A stretch of 12,636 nucleotides of DNA, from positions 1 to 12,636 of the forward strand of contig JBPCWA010000612.1 in NCBI GenBank assembly GCA_051009975.1, read 5' to 3'. The DNA comes from Tectiglobus sp051009975 (GTDB taxonomy: Bacteria > Pseudomonadota > Alphaproteobacteria > Rhizobiales > Hyphomicrobiaceae). Within the stretch, counting starts at the first letter, position 1, and each line of letters begins with the position of its first letter. Position numbers and translations under genes: made by a program. The notes under the pieces are model-generated. The model searched no databases. It was not told where the DNA came from and saw nothing but the letters and a program-made list of their open reading frames with translations. Positions 1 to 5,591 of this stretch are shown piece by piece.

Positions 1-1224
1 ATATCTCCGCCGGAAGGCGTGGTTAGCCTTCGCAAAGCTTTCTTTGCGATGGTGGAGTCAGTTACGGCACCAGACGCAACTACTGTCGTTTTTAAATTGA
101 AGTTCCCTTCCGGTGCATTCATGCCAGCCGTGGCGATGCCGTTTAACTTTGTTTATGCCAAAAAGGACTTGGATGAAAAGGGTTACACTTGGCATAAGAG
201 CAACGTAAATGGCACGGGAGCATTCAAGTTCGTTGAGCACCAGCCCGGCGCATTCGTCAAAGGTGTGCGCTATGAAGACTATCATCATAGCGGCAAGCCA
301 TTTCTTGACGGCTACACGGCTATTTCCGCCCCGAAGATGGCGCTTCGCCTGCAAGCTATCCGCGGGGATAGAGCCGCGATCGAGTTTCGCGGCTTTCCGC
401 CAAAAGCGCGTGACGATCTCGTCAAGGCATTAGGCGATAAAGTGTCTGTCCAGGAGGGCGATTGGAACTGCGGTCTGCTGCTCATCCCCAACCAGAAAAA
501 GAAGCCGTTTGATGATCCTCGCGTACGACGCGCATTGAACTTGGCCATCGATCGTTGGGGTGGTTCTCGGTACCTCTCTCGCATCGCCATTGTCCGCTCA
601 GTCGGAGGCGTTGTGTTTCCGAAGCATCCGCTCGCAGCAACCAAGGACGAGCTGACCCAACTGGAAGGTTACTGGACTGACGTCAACAAGTCGCGTGAAC
701 TGGCAAAGAAACTTCTCAAAGAGGCCGGTGCATCGAATTTGAAGTTTACTCTTACGAATCGCGCTGTCGACCAGCCCTATAAGGTCGTTGGGACTTGGGC
801 CATTGACCAATGGAAGAAAATCGGTGTTACGGCGCGGCAAGACGCTGTGCCATCGGGCCAGTGGTATGCCCGTCTGCGCCAGACCAAAGATTTCGATGTT
901 TCAACAGATGCAAACTGTCAGAGCGTCGTTAATCCCATAGCTGACGTATCGAAGTATTTGTGCTCGTCGGGTAACAATTACGCCAGTTGCACTGATGAAG
1001 TTCCAGACCAGATTCGAGACAAAATGCTACGGTCAGGCGACGAAGCCGAGCAGCGTACTTTAATGCGTGAACTCGAAAAACGTGCGTTGAGTGACGAAGC
1101 GCATGCCTTAACCACATTGTGGTGGAACCGGATCAACGTCTATAGGTCCTATGTAAAAGGCTGGAAAACGTCACCGAGCCACTACTTGAACCAGCACCTC
1201 GATAATATTTGGCTGGACAAGTAG
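1..1224 (+). CDS. ABC transporter substrate-binding protein, family 5 (partial, N-terminus missing)
   Basis: Periplasmic solute-binding protein that would deliver peptides, opines or similar solutes to the permeases encoded just downstream. The frame is open from base 1 (the first codons read I-S-P-P-E-G) and ends at TAG 1222-1224. The GTG at 19 is therefore internal, and the signal peptide and roughly the first quarter of the protein lie outside the window. About 407 residues are visible. Family 5 hallmarks include the segment F-D-D-P-R-V-R-R-A-L-N-L-A-I-D-R-W-G-G near codon 175. Others are the later A-K-K-L-L-K-E-A-G segment, followed by an I-D-Q-W-K-K-I-G-V helix, and an aromatic C-terminal stretch ending N-I-W-L-D-K. 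The D-R-W-G-G form belongs to a subgroup usually annotated only as 'ABC transporter substrate-binding protein'. The substrate cannot be read from sequence. The family assignment is firm. Confidence 0.93.
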   Translation: MSPPEGVVSLRKAFFAMVESVTAPDATTVVFKLKFPSGAFMPAVAMPFNFVYAKKDLDEKGYTWHKSNVNGTGAFKFVEHQPGAFVKGVRYEDYHHSGKPFLDGYTAISAPKMALRLQAIRGDRAAIEFRGFPPKARDDLVKALGDKVSVQEGDWNCGLLLIPNQKKKPFDDPRVRRALNLAIDRWGGSRYLSRIAIVRSVGGVVFPKHPLAATKDELTQLEGYWTDVNKSRELAKKLLKEAGASNLKFTLTNRAVDQPYKVVGTWAIDQWKKIGVTARQDAVPSGQWYARLRQTKDFDVSTDANCQSVVNPIADVSKYLCSSGNNYASCTDEVPDQIRDKMLRSGDEAEQRTLMRELEKRALSDEAHALTTLWWNRINVYRSYVKGWKTSPSHYLNQHLDNIWLDK

Positions 1225-1236
1225 ACACGTCAATCA

Positions 1237-1276
1237 ACTGTCGCTGGAAGAATTCCCGCAATTTTTCAGCGACAGT
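1237..1276 (+). promoter_or_regulatory. Intergenic stem-loop after the binding-protein gene
   Basis: ACTGTCGCTG at 1237-1246 is the exact reverse complement of CAGCGACAGT at 1267-1276. The stem extends inwards through five more pairs (1247-1251 with 1262-1266, two of them G-U), leaving a loop of about 10 nt. It starts 12 bases after the stop codon of the binding-protein gene. The right arm is not followed by a T-run, so it is not a classical intrinsic terminator. By analogy with known solute-binding-protein operons, it may block 3' exonucleases and keep the upstream message more abundant than the permease message. That role is inferred. Confidence 0.65.
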
Positions 1277-1301
1277 GCCGGCATAGCCGGATGTTCCCAA
1301 C

Positions 1302-1346
1302 GCGCAATAGTTGGTGGGGGTTACCCACCTCAAGCAACGATTGCGC
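1302..1346 (+). promoter_or_regulatory. Second, longer stem-loop before the permease gene
   Basis: GCGCAAT (1302-1308) pairs with ATTGCGC (1340-1346). After a single A-G mismatch, GTTG (1310-1313) pairs with CAAC (1335-1338). Inside that, GTGGG (1314-1318) pairs with CCCAC (1324-1328) over a 5-nt loop, leaving a 6-nt bulge at 1329-1334. This gives one 45-nt hairpin with 16 Watson-Crick pairs. It ends 42 bases before the permease ATG. Together with the hairpin at 1237-1276 it occupies most of the 164-base gap. It could act as an RNA-stability element, an attenuator or a translation-control leader; the sequence does not decide between these. Confidence 0.6.
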
Positions 1347-1388
1347 AACGAGACCGGTTTCTAACATCCATAGGGTTGGCAACGAACC

Positions 1389-2360
1389 ATGTGGCAATAC
1401 GTGATTAAGCGGCTACTGCTGATGATCCCGACATTGGTCGGGGCAGCAGTATTCGTATTCTTTCTTCTCCGGGCCATCCCTGGAGATGTCTGTGAGTTGA
1501 GGCTAGCTGGAACTGGCCTATACGTCGATCAGGCTCAAATTGATATTTGTCGCAAGGAACTCGGTCTCGATCAGCCATTGTTGGTCCAATTCGGCCAATT
1601 CCTTTACGGCATGGCTACGTTCAACTTCGGAAACTCAATGTGGACCGGTCGTCCGATTGTTCTCGAGATCGGCTTGCGGTTTGAACTTTCGTTGCAGGTG
1701 GCAATCATGGCCACTCTAACCTCAATCATTATTGCGCTTCCACTGGGCACGCTGTCAGCCGTGTATCAAAATACGTGGATTGATTACGTTGTTCGGACGT
1801 TTTCGATCGCTGGCATTGCTATACCCTCCTTTTGGCTTGGCATTCTAATCATTCTCGGTTTGCTAACGTTCACGCAGTCTTGGTTTGGCACGGCTTGGAT
1901 GCCTCCGATCGAGTTTCGGTCATTCTGGGAGGACCCTTGGCACAACCTTTCGCAACTCTTTTGGCCTGCTGTTGCAACCGGATATCGATATTCGGCAGTA
2001 GCAACACGCATGACGCGCTCGACGTTGTTGGAGGTATTGCGAGAAGACTATGTTCGAACAGCAAGGGCCAAGGGTCTGCTCGAAAAAGTCATCATAAATC
2101 GGCATGCCCTTAGCAATGCGTTGCTTCCAGTGGTAACCGTGATTGGTATCGAGTTTGCTTTTCTAATGGGAGGACTGGTTGTTACGGAGCAGGTCTTCAA
2201 TCTGAACGGGCTCGGACGGTTGTTCGTCGATTCCGTTACCAATCAGGACTTTGCAATGACCCAATATCTGGTGATGCTGGTAGTGGCAATTTTTGTATTC
2301 ACTAACTTCGTCGTGGACGTGATGTATGCCTGGCTGGATCCACGCATACGCTACAGCTGA
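1389..2360 (+). CDS. ABC transporter permease, DppB/OppB type (peptide/opine/nickel family)
   Basis: Inner-membrane permease subunit of a binding-protein-dependent importer, 323 aa, the usual DppB length. The N-terminus W-Q-Y-V-I-K-R-L-L-L-M-I-P-T-L leads into the first membrane helix (about 9-30), followed by the R-A-I-P-G-D motif (28-33) typical of DppB. A periplasmic part contains R-K-E-L-G-L-D-Q-P (55-63). The cytoplasmic EAA-like loop that contacts the ATPase is at 221-243 (Y-V-R-T-A-R-A-K-G-L then N-R-H-A-L-S-N-A-L). The C-terminus D-V-x-Y-A-W-L-D-P-R-I-R-Y is also characteristic. The ATG at 1389 matches the conserved N-terminus. The bases just before it (caacgaacc) carry no good Shine-Dalgarno sequence, unlike the next gene, which fits reduced or controlled translation after the structured leader. 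The stop is 11 bases before the next start. Confidence 0.95.
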   Translation: MWQYVIKRLLLMIPTLVGAAVFVFFLLRAIPGDVCELRLAGTGLYVDQAQIDICRKELGLDQPLLVQFGQFLYGMATFNFGNSMWTGRPIVLEIGLRFELSLQVAIMATLTSIIIALPLGTLSAVYQNTWIDYVVRTFSIAGIAIPSFWLGILIILGLLTFTQSWFGTAWMPPIEFRSFWEDPWHNLSQLFWPAVATGYRYSAVATRMTRSTLLEVLREDYVRTARAKGLLEKVIINRHALSNALLPVVTVIGIEFAFLMGGLVVTEQVFNLNGLGRLFVDSVTNQDFAMTQYLVMLVVAIFVFTNFVVDVMYAWLDPRIRYS

Positions 2361-2371
2361 GGAGCGGGAGC

Positions 2372-3265
2372 ATGGCAACCGTTGACACACAAATAGATCA
2401 GCTGGAAGACCTTCGTGAGAGAGCAGGGCCGCTCAAGGGGTTGCTCCGTTTTCTGCGCAAGCAACCGTTGGGTTCGGCTGGTATCCTCATCGTCTTATTG
2501 ATGATCGTGGTTGCTATTTTCGCGCCTTTTCTTAGTAGCTTGGACCCGGAAGCCAATTCATTCGAGTCAATGTTGGTGCCACCCGGCGCGGACCACTTCC
2601 TTGGCACTGATGAATTTGGACGCGACGTGCTCACGCGGATCATGTACGGCGCGCGCACTGCGCTATTCGTGGGCCTGACATCTGCCATCATAGGTTCGAC
2701 TATCGGATTAGTTTTAGGTGTCGCCAGTGCGTATTTCGGAGGTCGCTTTGACCTGATTTTTCAGCGGGTCATGGATATCTTCATGGCATTCCCGATCATA
2801 ATTCTTGCGCTGGCCATCGTTTCGATTTTAGGCACCGCGACACACAATGTCATCGCTGCTATTACTCTGCCCTTCATTCCCCGTTGCGCACGTGTCGTGC
2901 GTTCGTCGGCGCTGGCCATTCGCGAAATACCGTATATCGATGCGGCGCGGGCGAATGGGTTCTCCAATACACGAATCATTATGCGCCACATGGTTCCAAA
3001 TGTAATGGCTCCCTATTTGATCATGCTAACTGCAGCGGTGGGGCAAGCGATACTGCTTGAGGCATCATTGTCGTTTCTCGGCCTGGGCGTGCAGGAGCCC
3101 ACTCCGGCATGGGGATTGATGCTGCGCAACGCCCAAGATTACATAGAAAGCGCGCCGTGGGTGGCCATTTGGCCCGGATTTGCGATAACGCTTGCGGTCT
3201 TTGGATTCAACATGTTTGGGGATGCGGTGCGCGACTCCCTGGATCCCCGTCTGCGCTCCCAATGA
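2372..3265 (+). CDS. ABC transporter permease, DppC/OppC type
   Basis: Second permease subunit, 297 aa, which would pair with the DppB-like protein to form the transport channel. The OppC-type N-terminal domain has one helix (about 35-55), followed by F-L-G-T-D-E-F-G-R-D-V-L-T-R (76-89), the hallmark 'GTDxxGRD' segment. The BPD_transp_1 core follows. Its EAA loop at 188-210 reads Y-I-D-A-A-R-A-N-G then R-H-M-V-P-N, and L-G-L-G-V-Q-E-P-T-P-A-W-G (236-248) and D-P-R-L-R at the C-terminus are standard. The start is well supported: GGAGCGGGAG precedes the ATG, 11 bases after the upstream stop, so the two permeases are surely co-transcribed. No ATPase gene (DppD/DppF) follows; the next 338 bases hold no recognisable gene. 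Confidence 0.95.
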   Translation: MATVDTQIDQLEDLRERAGPLKGLLRFLRKQPLGSAGILIVLLMIVVAIFAPFLSSLDPEANSFESMLVPPGADHFLGTDEFGRDVLTRIMYGARTALFVGLTSAIIGSTIGLVLGVASAYFGGRFDLIFQRVMDIFMAFPIIILALAIVSILGTATHNVIAAITLPFIPRCARVVRSSALAIREIPYIDAARANGFSNTRIIMRHMVPNVMAPYLIMLTAAVGQAILLEASLSFLGLGVQEPTPAWGLMLRNAQDYIESAPWVAIWPGFAITLAVFGFNMFGDAVRDSLDPRLRSQ

Positions 3266-3603
3266 TCGCCGGTGCGGGCTCCCAACGGTTCGCGAAAGTG
3301 TGAATAAGGGCTCCAACAAATATCAGGACCCTTATGGAGCCTGGCGGTTCGGGGCGAGTGACTGGTTTGGGTGTCTTGCTGCTCTTGACATAGTTAAGCG
3401 AACGCGGCCCGGTGATATTTGGCGATATGAATTCCAGTTGTTCGAACGTCTCCATCACTTCGGCAAACAACATACGTGCTTCTGCGCGAAGAGAACCGAT
3501 GCAGGACATGGACCTGCCATTTGATTAATGAAATGTGGATCTATGGAAGTGGCGGGGCCCCAACACGAATAACGCAAAAGCTGCATACCACGCGCGATCG
3601 AAA
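3266..3603. other. Convergent intergenic region, 338 bp, no recognisable gene
   Basis: Lies between two genes that point at each other. Short open frames exist on both strands, but their translations show no recognisable family and they lack good ribosome sites. Small repeats are present. GGGCTCC occurs twice (3276-3282 and 3308-3314). GGAGCC at 3336-3341 can pair with either copy, while ATAAGGG (3304-3310) pairs instead with CCCTTAT (3329-3335), so alternative folds exist. CGCGATC (3593-3599) and GATCGCG (3617-3623) form an inverted repeat over the stop codon of the minus-strand gene. None has a proper T-tract, so no confident intrinsic terminator is called. It could be a decayed gene or simple spacer. 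Confidence 0.5.
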
Positions 3604-4122
3604 TTAGATGTCAGTTGATCGCGGATTTAGGATGCGGTCCGGAAACCGCGGAGGTTTCATGGGTAAGGTTGGCGGCGGTACGATACGGATATTCAGTCCC
3701 CCGTCTTGGGCGTACATATCATTCGTAAATGGCTTGACAACCATCAGTTGTCCGTTCTGTCGGGCGGCTTCTTCAATTTCGTCCTGAAGCGTTTCTGCGG
3801 CCTTTCGATTCCAAGGAAGCGCATAGTAGCGCGGTTCGCTCATGCCGCTCAGTCGAAGCCATAAGTAGATGGCTTTACCCTCGGAAAAGCTCGCGCCCAG
3901 CAGTTGTGCGGAACCAACTGAACGCTCGAACCACGCGAGCCGTTGCGGCTTGGGCTTCGACAAGAGACCTGCGAAGGCCAGGTAACACAGCGGTATCGTC
4001 AGCATCGCTAGGCTCAGGGCAAGACAGCGAATCCAATACTGCCGCGGCGACCAGATCGCGATGTTTGCCAACAAGAAGACAATACCTATAGCTGCCGCAA
4101 AGAGAAAAATCATGGGATCCAT
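3604..4122 (-). CDS. Hypothetical two-helix membrane protein, third gene of the proton-channel cassette
   Basis: 172 aa, no confident family. Two hydrophobic helices at about 4-24 and 30-52 are followed by a soluble part of about 120 residues. That part contains Y-L-W-L-R-L (86-91) and E-P-R-Y-Y-A-L-P-W (96-104), then an acidic helix A-A-E-T-L-Q-D-E-I-E-E-A-A (108-120). It ends in a proline-rich tail with P-P-P-T-L-P-M-K-P-P (149-158). The clear motifs argue for a real, conserved protein. The ATG at 4122 has GAGG about 8 bases upstream. It begins 30 bases after the stop of the ExbD-like gene on the same strand, so it is probably the last gene of that operon and works with the channel proteins. 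Without homology data the function is unknown; an accessory or cytoplasmic-side adaptor is only a guess. Confidence 0.8.
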   Translation of the reverse strand: MDPMIFLFAAAIGIVFLLANIAIWSPRQYWIRCLALSLAMLTIPLCYLAFAGLLSKPKPQRLAWFERSVGSAQLLGASFSEGKAIYLWLRLSGMSEPRYYALPWNRKAAETLQDEIEEAARQNGQLMVVKPFTNDMYAQDGGLNIRIVPPPTLPMKPPRFPDRILNPRSTDI

Positions 4123-4152
4123 GGGCCAGTCCTCTTTTAAAACCGCGACTAC

Positions 4153-4755
4153 TTATTTGGGAGATCCAGTGATAAGCGGCCTATACAGGGTGGAAACGCT
4201 CTCGTCGACCAGTTCCCCCTCACCGGTCAGTCGGAACGAGAATACCGTTCGTTCCTGATTTTGGTGGGTTAGGATCACACTGCTCTGAAGCAGTTGTTGC
4301 GTGGCTTCGAATTTGGAGCGTACGCTTACCACGATCTTGACGGGGACGACCGCACCGGATGGAATGTAGCCGTACATGTGGGTATTGACGATGTACTCGC
4401 CGGCAGGAATGCCCCGACTGTAAGCAACCTCGTAATTGAGATTGGTCGCGTCCCCTTCTGTCCCAAGGTCGTCGCGAAGGAGGTTGAAGATCTCATTGCC
4501 TTTGTTCCAAAAGCCCACCGGACCAGCTCCTGGACCCTGAACCCACAGATCCACGTCGAAAGGCTTATCGTTTGGCCAGTGCATTTCAACGATGACGTTG
4601 CCGGGGGGCTTGTAGTCTTGTGCGTCCACCTGAGCTTGATTGATATGCGGGAGCAGCATGACAACCATGGCGACAAAACCAATGAGCGCGAGTAGGATAA
4701 CGTCGCGGAAGACGGTATCTGTTCCAACGTCTTCAAGGTCTTCAAGACCGTCCAT
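4153..4755 (-). CDS. TolR/ExbD-like one-helix protein with an unusual beta-rich outer domain
   Basis: 200 aa. A short acidic N-terminus leads to D-T-V-F-R-D-V-I-L-L-A-L-I-G-F-V (13-28), start of a single membrane helix (about 17-37). This has the layout of the TolR/ExbD helix, where one Asp at the cytoplasmic end carries the proton; D18 is the matching residue. The rest (about 50-200) is not the usual TolR/ExbD domain. It has G-N-V-I-V-E-M-H-W (52-60), D-V-D-L-W-V-Q-G-P (67-75), L-L-R-D-D-L-G (92-98), N-Y-E-V (107-110) and P-A-G-E-Y-I-V-N (117-124). This pattern resembles, by eye, DUF2135/YfaP-like beta-sandwich domains. The gene overlaps the channel gene by 14 bases, and GGGGA precedes the ATG at 4755, so translation is probably coupled. 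I infer a stator or force-transmitting partner of the channel. It could also be a sensor anchored in the same way. Confidence 0.82.
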   Translation of the reverse strand: MDGLEDLEDVGTDTVFRDVILLALIGFVAMVVMLLPHINQAQVDAQDYKPPGNVIVEMHWPNDKPFDVDLWVQGPGAGPVGFWNKGNEIFNLLRDDLGTEGDATNLNYEVAYSRGIPAGEYIVNTHMYGYIPSGAVVPVKIVVSVRSKFEATQQLLQSSVILTHQNQERTVFSFRLTGEGELVDESVSTLYRPLITGSPK

Positions 4756-5392
4756 GGAGTTCCCCGTACTCGATCATGGCGCCCAGCAGATTAACCGTTC
4801 CAGTCGCCAGCAGGCGGTAGTTTATTGAGAGCCAAAGGTTTAGGACAGCGCCCAGGAGGGTCGTGTAGAGCGCCACTGACATGCCCTCGATCAATTTCCT
4901 AATGATGCCGGCAACATGCGCGGTCTCAGCCGCAGTTTTGGCGTCGACGCCGGACAAAGCCATAATGAAACCAACAACGGTACCGATCAGGCCAAGAAAA
5001 ACCAGGATGTTGGCGATTTGTTTGACGACAGAGATTTTGTGGGTCAAACGCAAGCGCAGCAGATTGACTTGCACCACGCGATTGTCTGGATCGCTGAAAT
5101 CTGTTGTTTCTAGATAATTCTGAGCGCGCGACCCGGGGCCGAATGACCCTGACCGAACCGAGTTGAGGGCCATCGTTGTTTGCCAGATTTTGAGCCCACA
5201 AAGCCCCAATCCGTAAAGGAAGATGACAAAAATCCCGAGCGCGGCAATCCAAATATTCTCCAAAAATAGCCCGTCCAGCCAGCCTTGGAAATAGGCTGCC
5301 ACGGCTAAGGCTGTTGCGCCTACGTTGAACAACACAAAACGCATGAATAGGAGATTGCGATGTGAGTGAGCCGTCTGCGCCATGTCAGTCAT
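4742..5392 (-). CDS. MotA/TolQ/ExbB-family proton channel protein
   Basis: 216 aa inner-membrane protein, expected to form the proton-conducting oligomer of an energy-transducing complex. Hydrophobic helices lie at about 15-35 and 46-66. A cytoplasmic stretch of about 60 residues (about 67-125) follows, then two more helices at about 126-146 and 170-191. The TolQ/ExbB signature is clear. L-G-L-I-G-T-V-V-G-F (133-142) puts T138 at the conserved channel threonine, and G-M-S-V-A-L-Y-T-T-L-L-G (170-181) puts T177/T178 in the last helix. An extra helix pair at the N-terminus and a short loop distinguish it from classical TolQ. No TonB, TolA or OmpA-like gene is nearby. The ATG at 5392 has AGGGA upstream; an in-frame ATG at 5383 is an alternative. 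It leads a three-gene minus-strand operon with the ExbD-like and two-helix genes. Confidence 0.88.
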   Translation of the reverse strand: MTDMAQTAHSHRNLLFMRFVLFNVGATALAVAAYFQGWLDGLFLENIWIAALGIFVIFLYGLGLCGLKIWQTTMALNSVRSGSFGPGSRAQNYLETTDFSDPDNRVVQVNLLRLRLTHKISVVKQIANILVFLGLIGTVVGFIMALSGVDAKTAAETAHVAGIIRKLIEGMSVALYTTLLGAVLNLWLSINYRLLATGTVNLLGAMIEYGELHGRS

Positions 5393-5485
5393 GGGGTCCC
5401 TGTTTCAGAGAGGCCACTGGGCAAATTATGATAGAGGTTTATGCCAAACGATCCTAACCGGCGTTCACACGGCTTGCACTCCCCC

Positions 5486-5571
5486 AATATTCTTGGCCCT
5501 AGCATGTGTGGCCCAGTATGTGTGAACCAGTATGTGTGACGCAGTATTCTTGGTCTCGTATTCATGGTTCG
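5486..5571. repeat. Degenerate tandem repeat, six units of about 14 bp, upstream of the channel operon
   Basis: Consecutive units start at 5486, 5501, 5515, 5529, 5543 and 5558. The middle ones read AGCATGTGTGGCCC, AGTATGTGTGAACC and AGTATGTGTGACGC. The flanking ones are more diverged and share a TATTCNTGG core (for example AGTATTCTTGGTCTC). The array lies about 95 to 180 bases upstream of the channel gene start, between it and the 3' end of the acyl-CoA dehydrogenase gene on the same strand. On the minus strand a CATAAT box (plus-strand 5425-5430) lies between array and gene and could be a -10 element, though no good -35 fits it. The array could be a set of activator or repressor sites, or a simple replication-slippage product. 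Confidence 0.6.
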
Positions 5572-5591
5572 AATCAGAAGACCAAGTCGCG

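Noticed and set aside
1247..1266. Intrinsic terminator after the binding-protein gene, because of the ATTTTT run at 1261-1266
   Set aside because: The T-run lies inside the loop and inner stem, before the right arm, so it does not follow a completed hairpin on the plus strand.
3192..3524. 110-codon plus-strand frame extending from the permease end into the convergent gap
   Set aside because: Its first part overlaps the DppC-like gene out of frame, it has no Shine-Dalgarno and the translation is not recognisable. A decayed gene cannot be excluded but is not supported.
4294..4695. 133-codon plus-strand open frame opposite the ExbD-like gene
   Set aside because: Shadow of the minus-strand gene, which has a coherent helix, beta-rich domain, ribosome site and coupled overlap. 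The plus-strand product has none of these.
3604..5392. Zorya (ZorAB) anti-phage system or a classical Tol-Pal/TonB locus
   Set aside because: The channel protein lacks the long ZorA tail, the partner lacks an OmpA-like domain, and no ZorC/D/E, TolA, TolB, Pal or TonB gene is visible.
5486..5571. CRISPR-like repeat array
   Set aside because: Units are directly tandem without spacers, too short and degenerate, and no cas genes are present.
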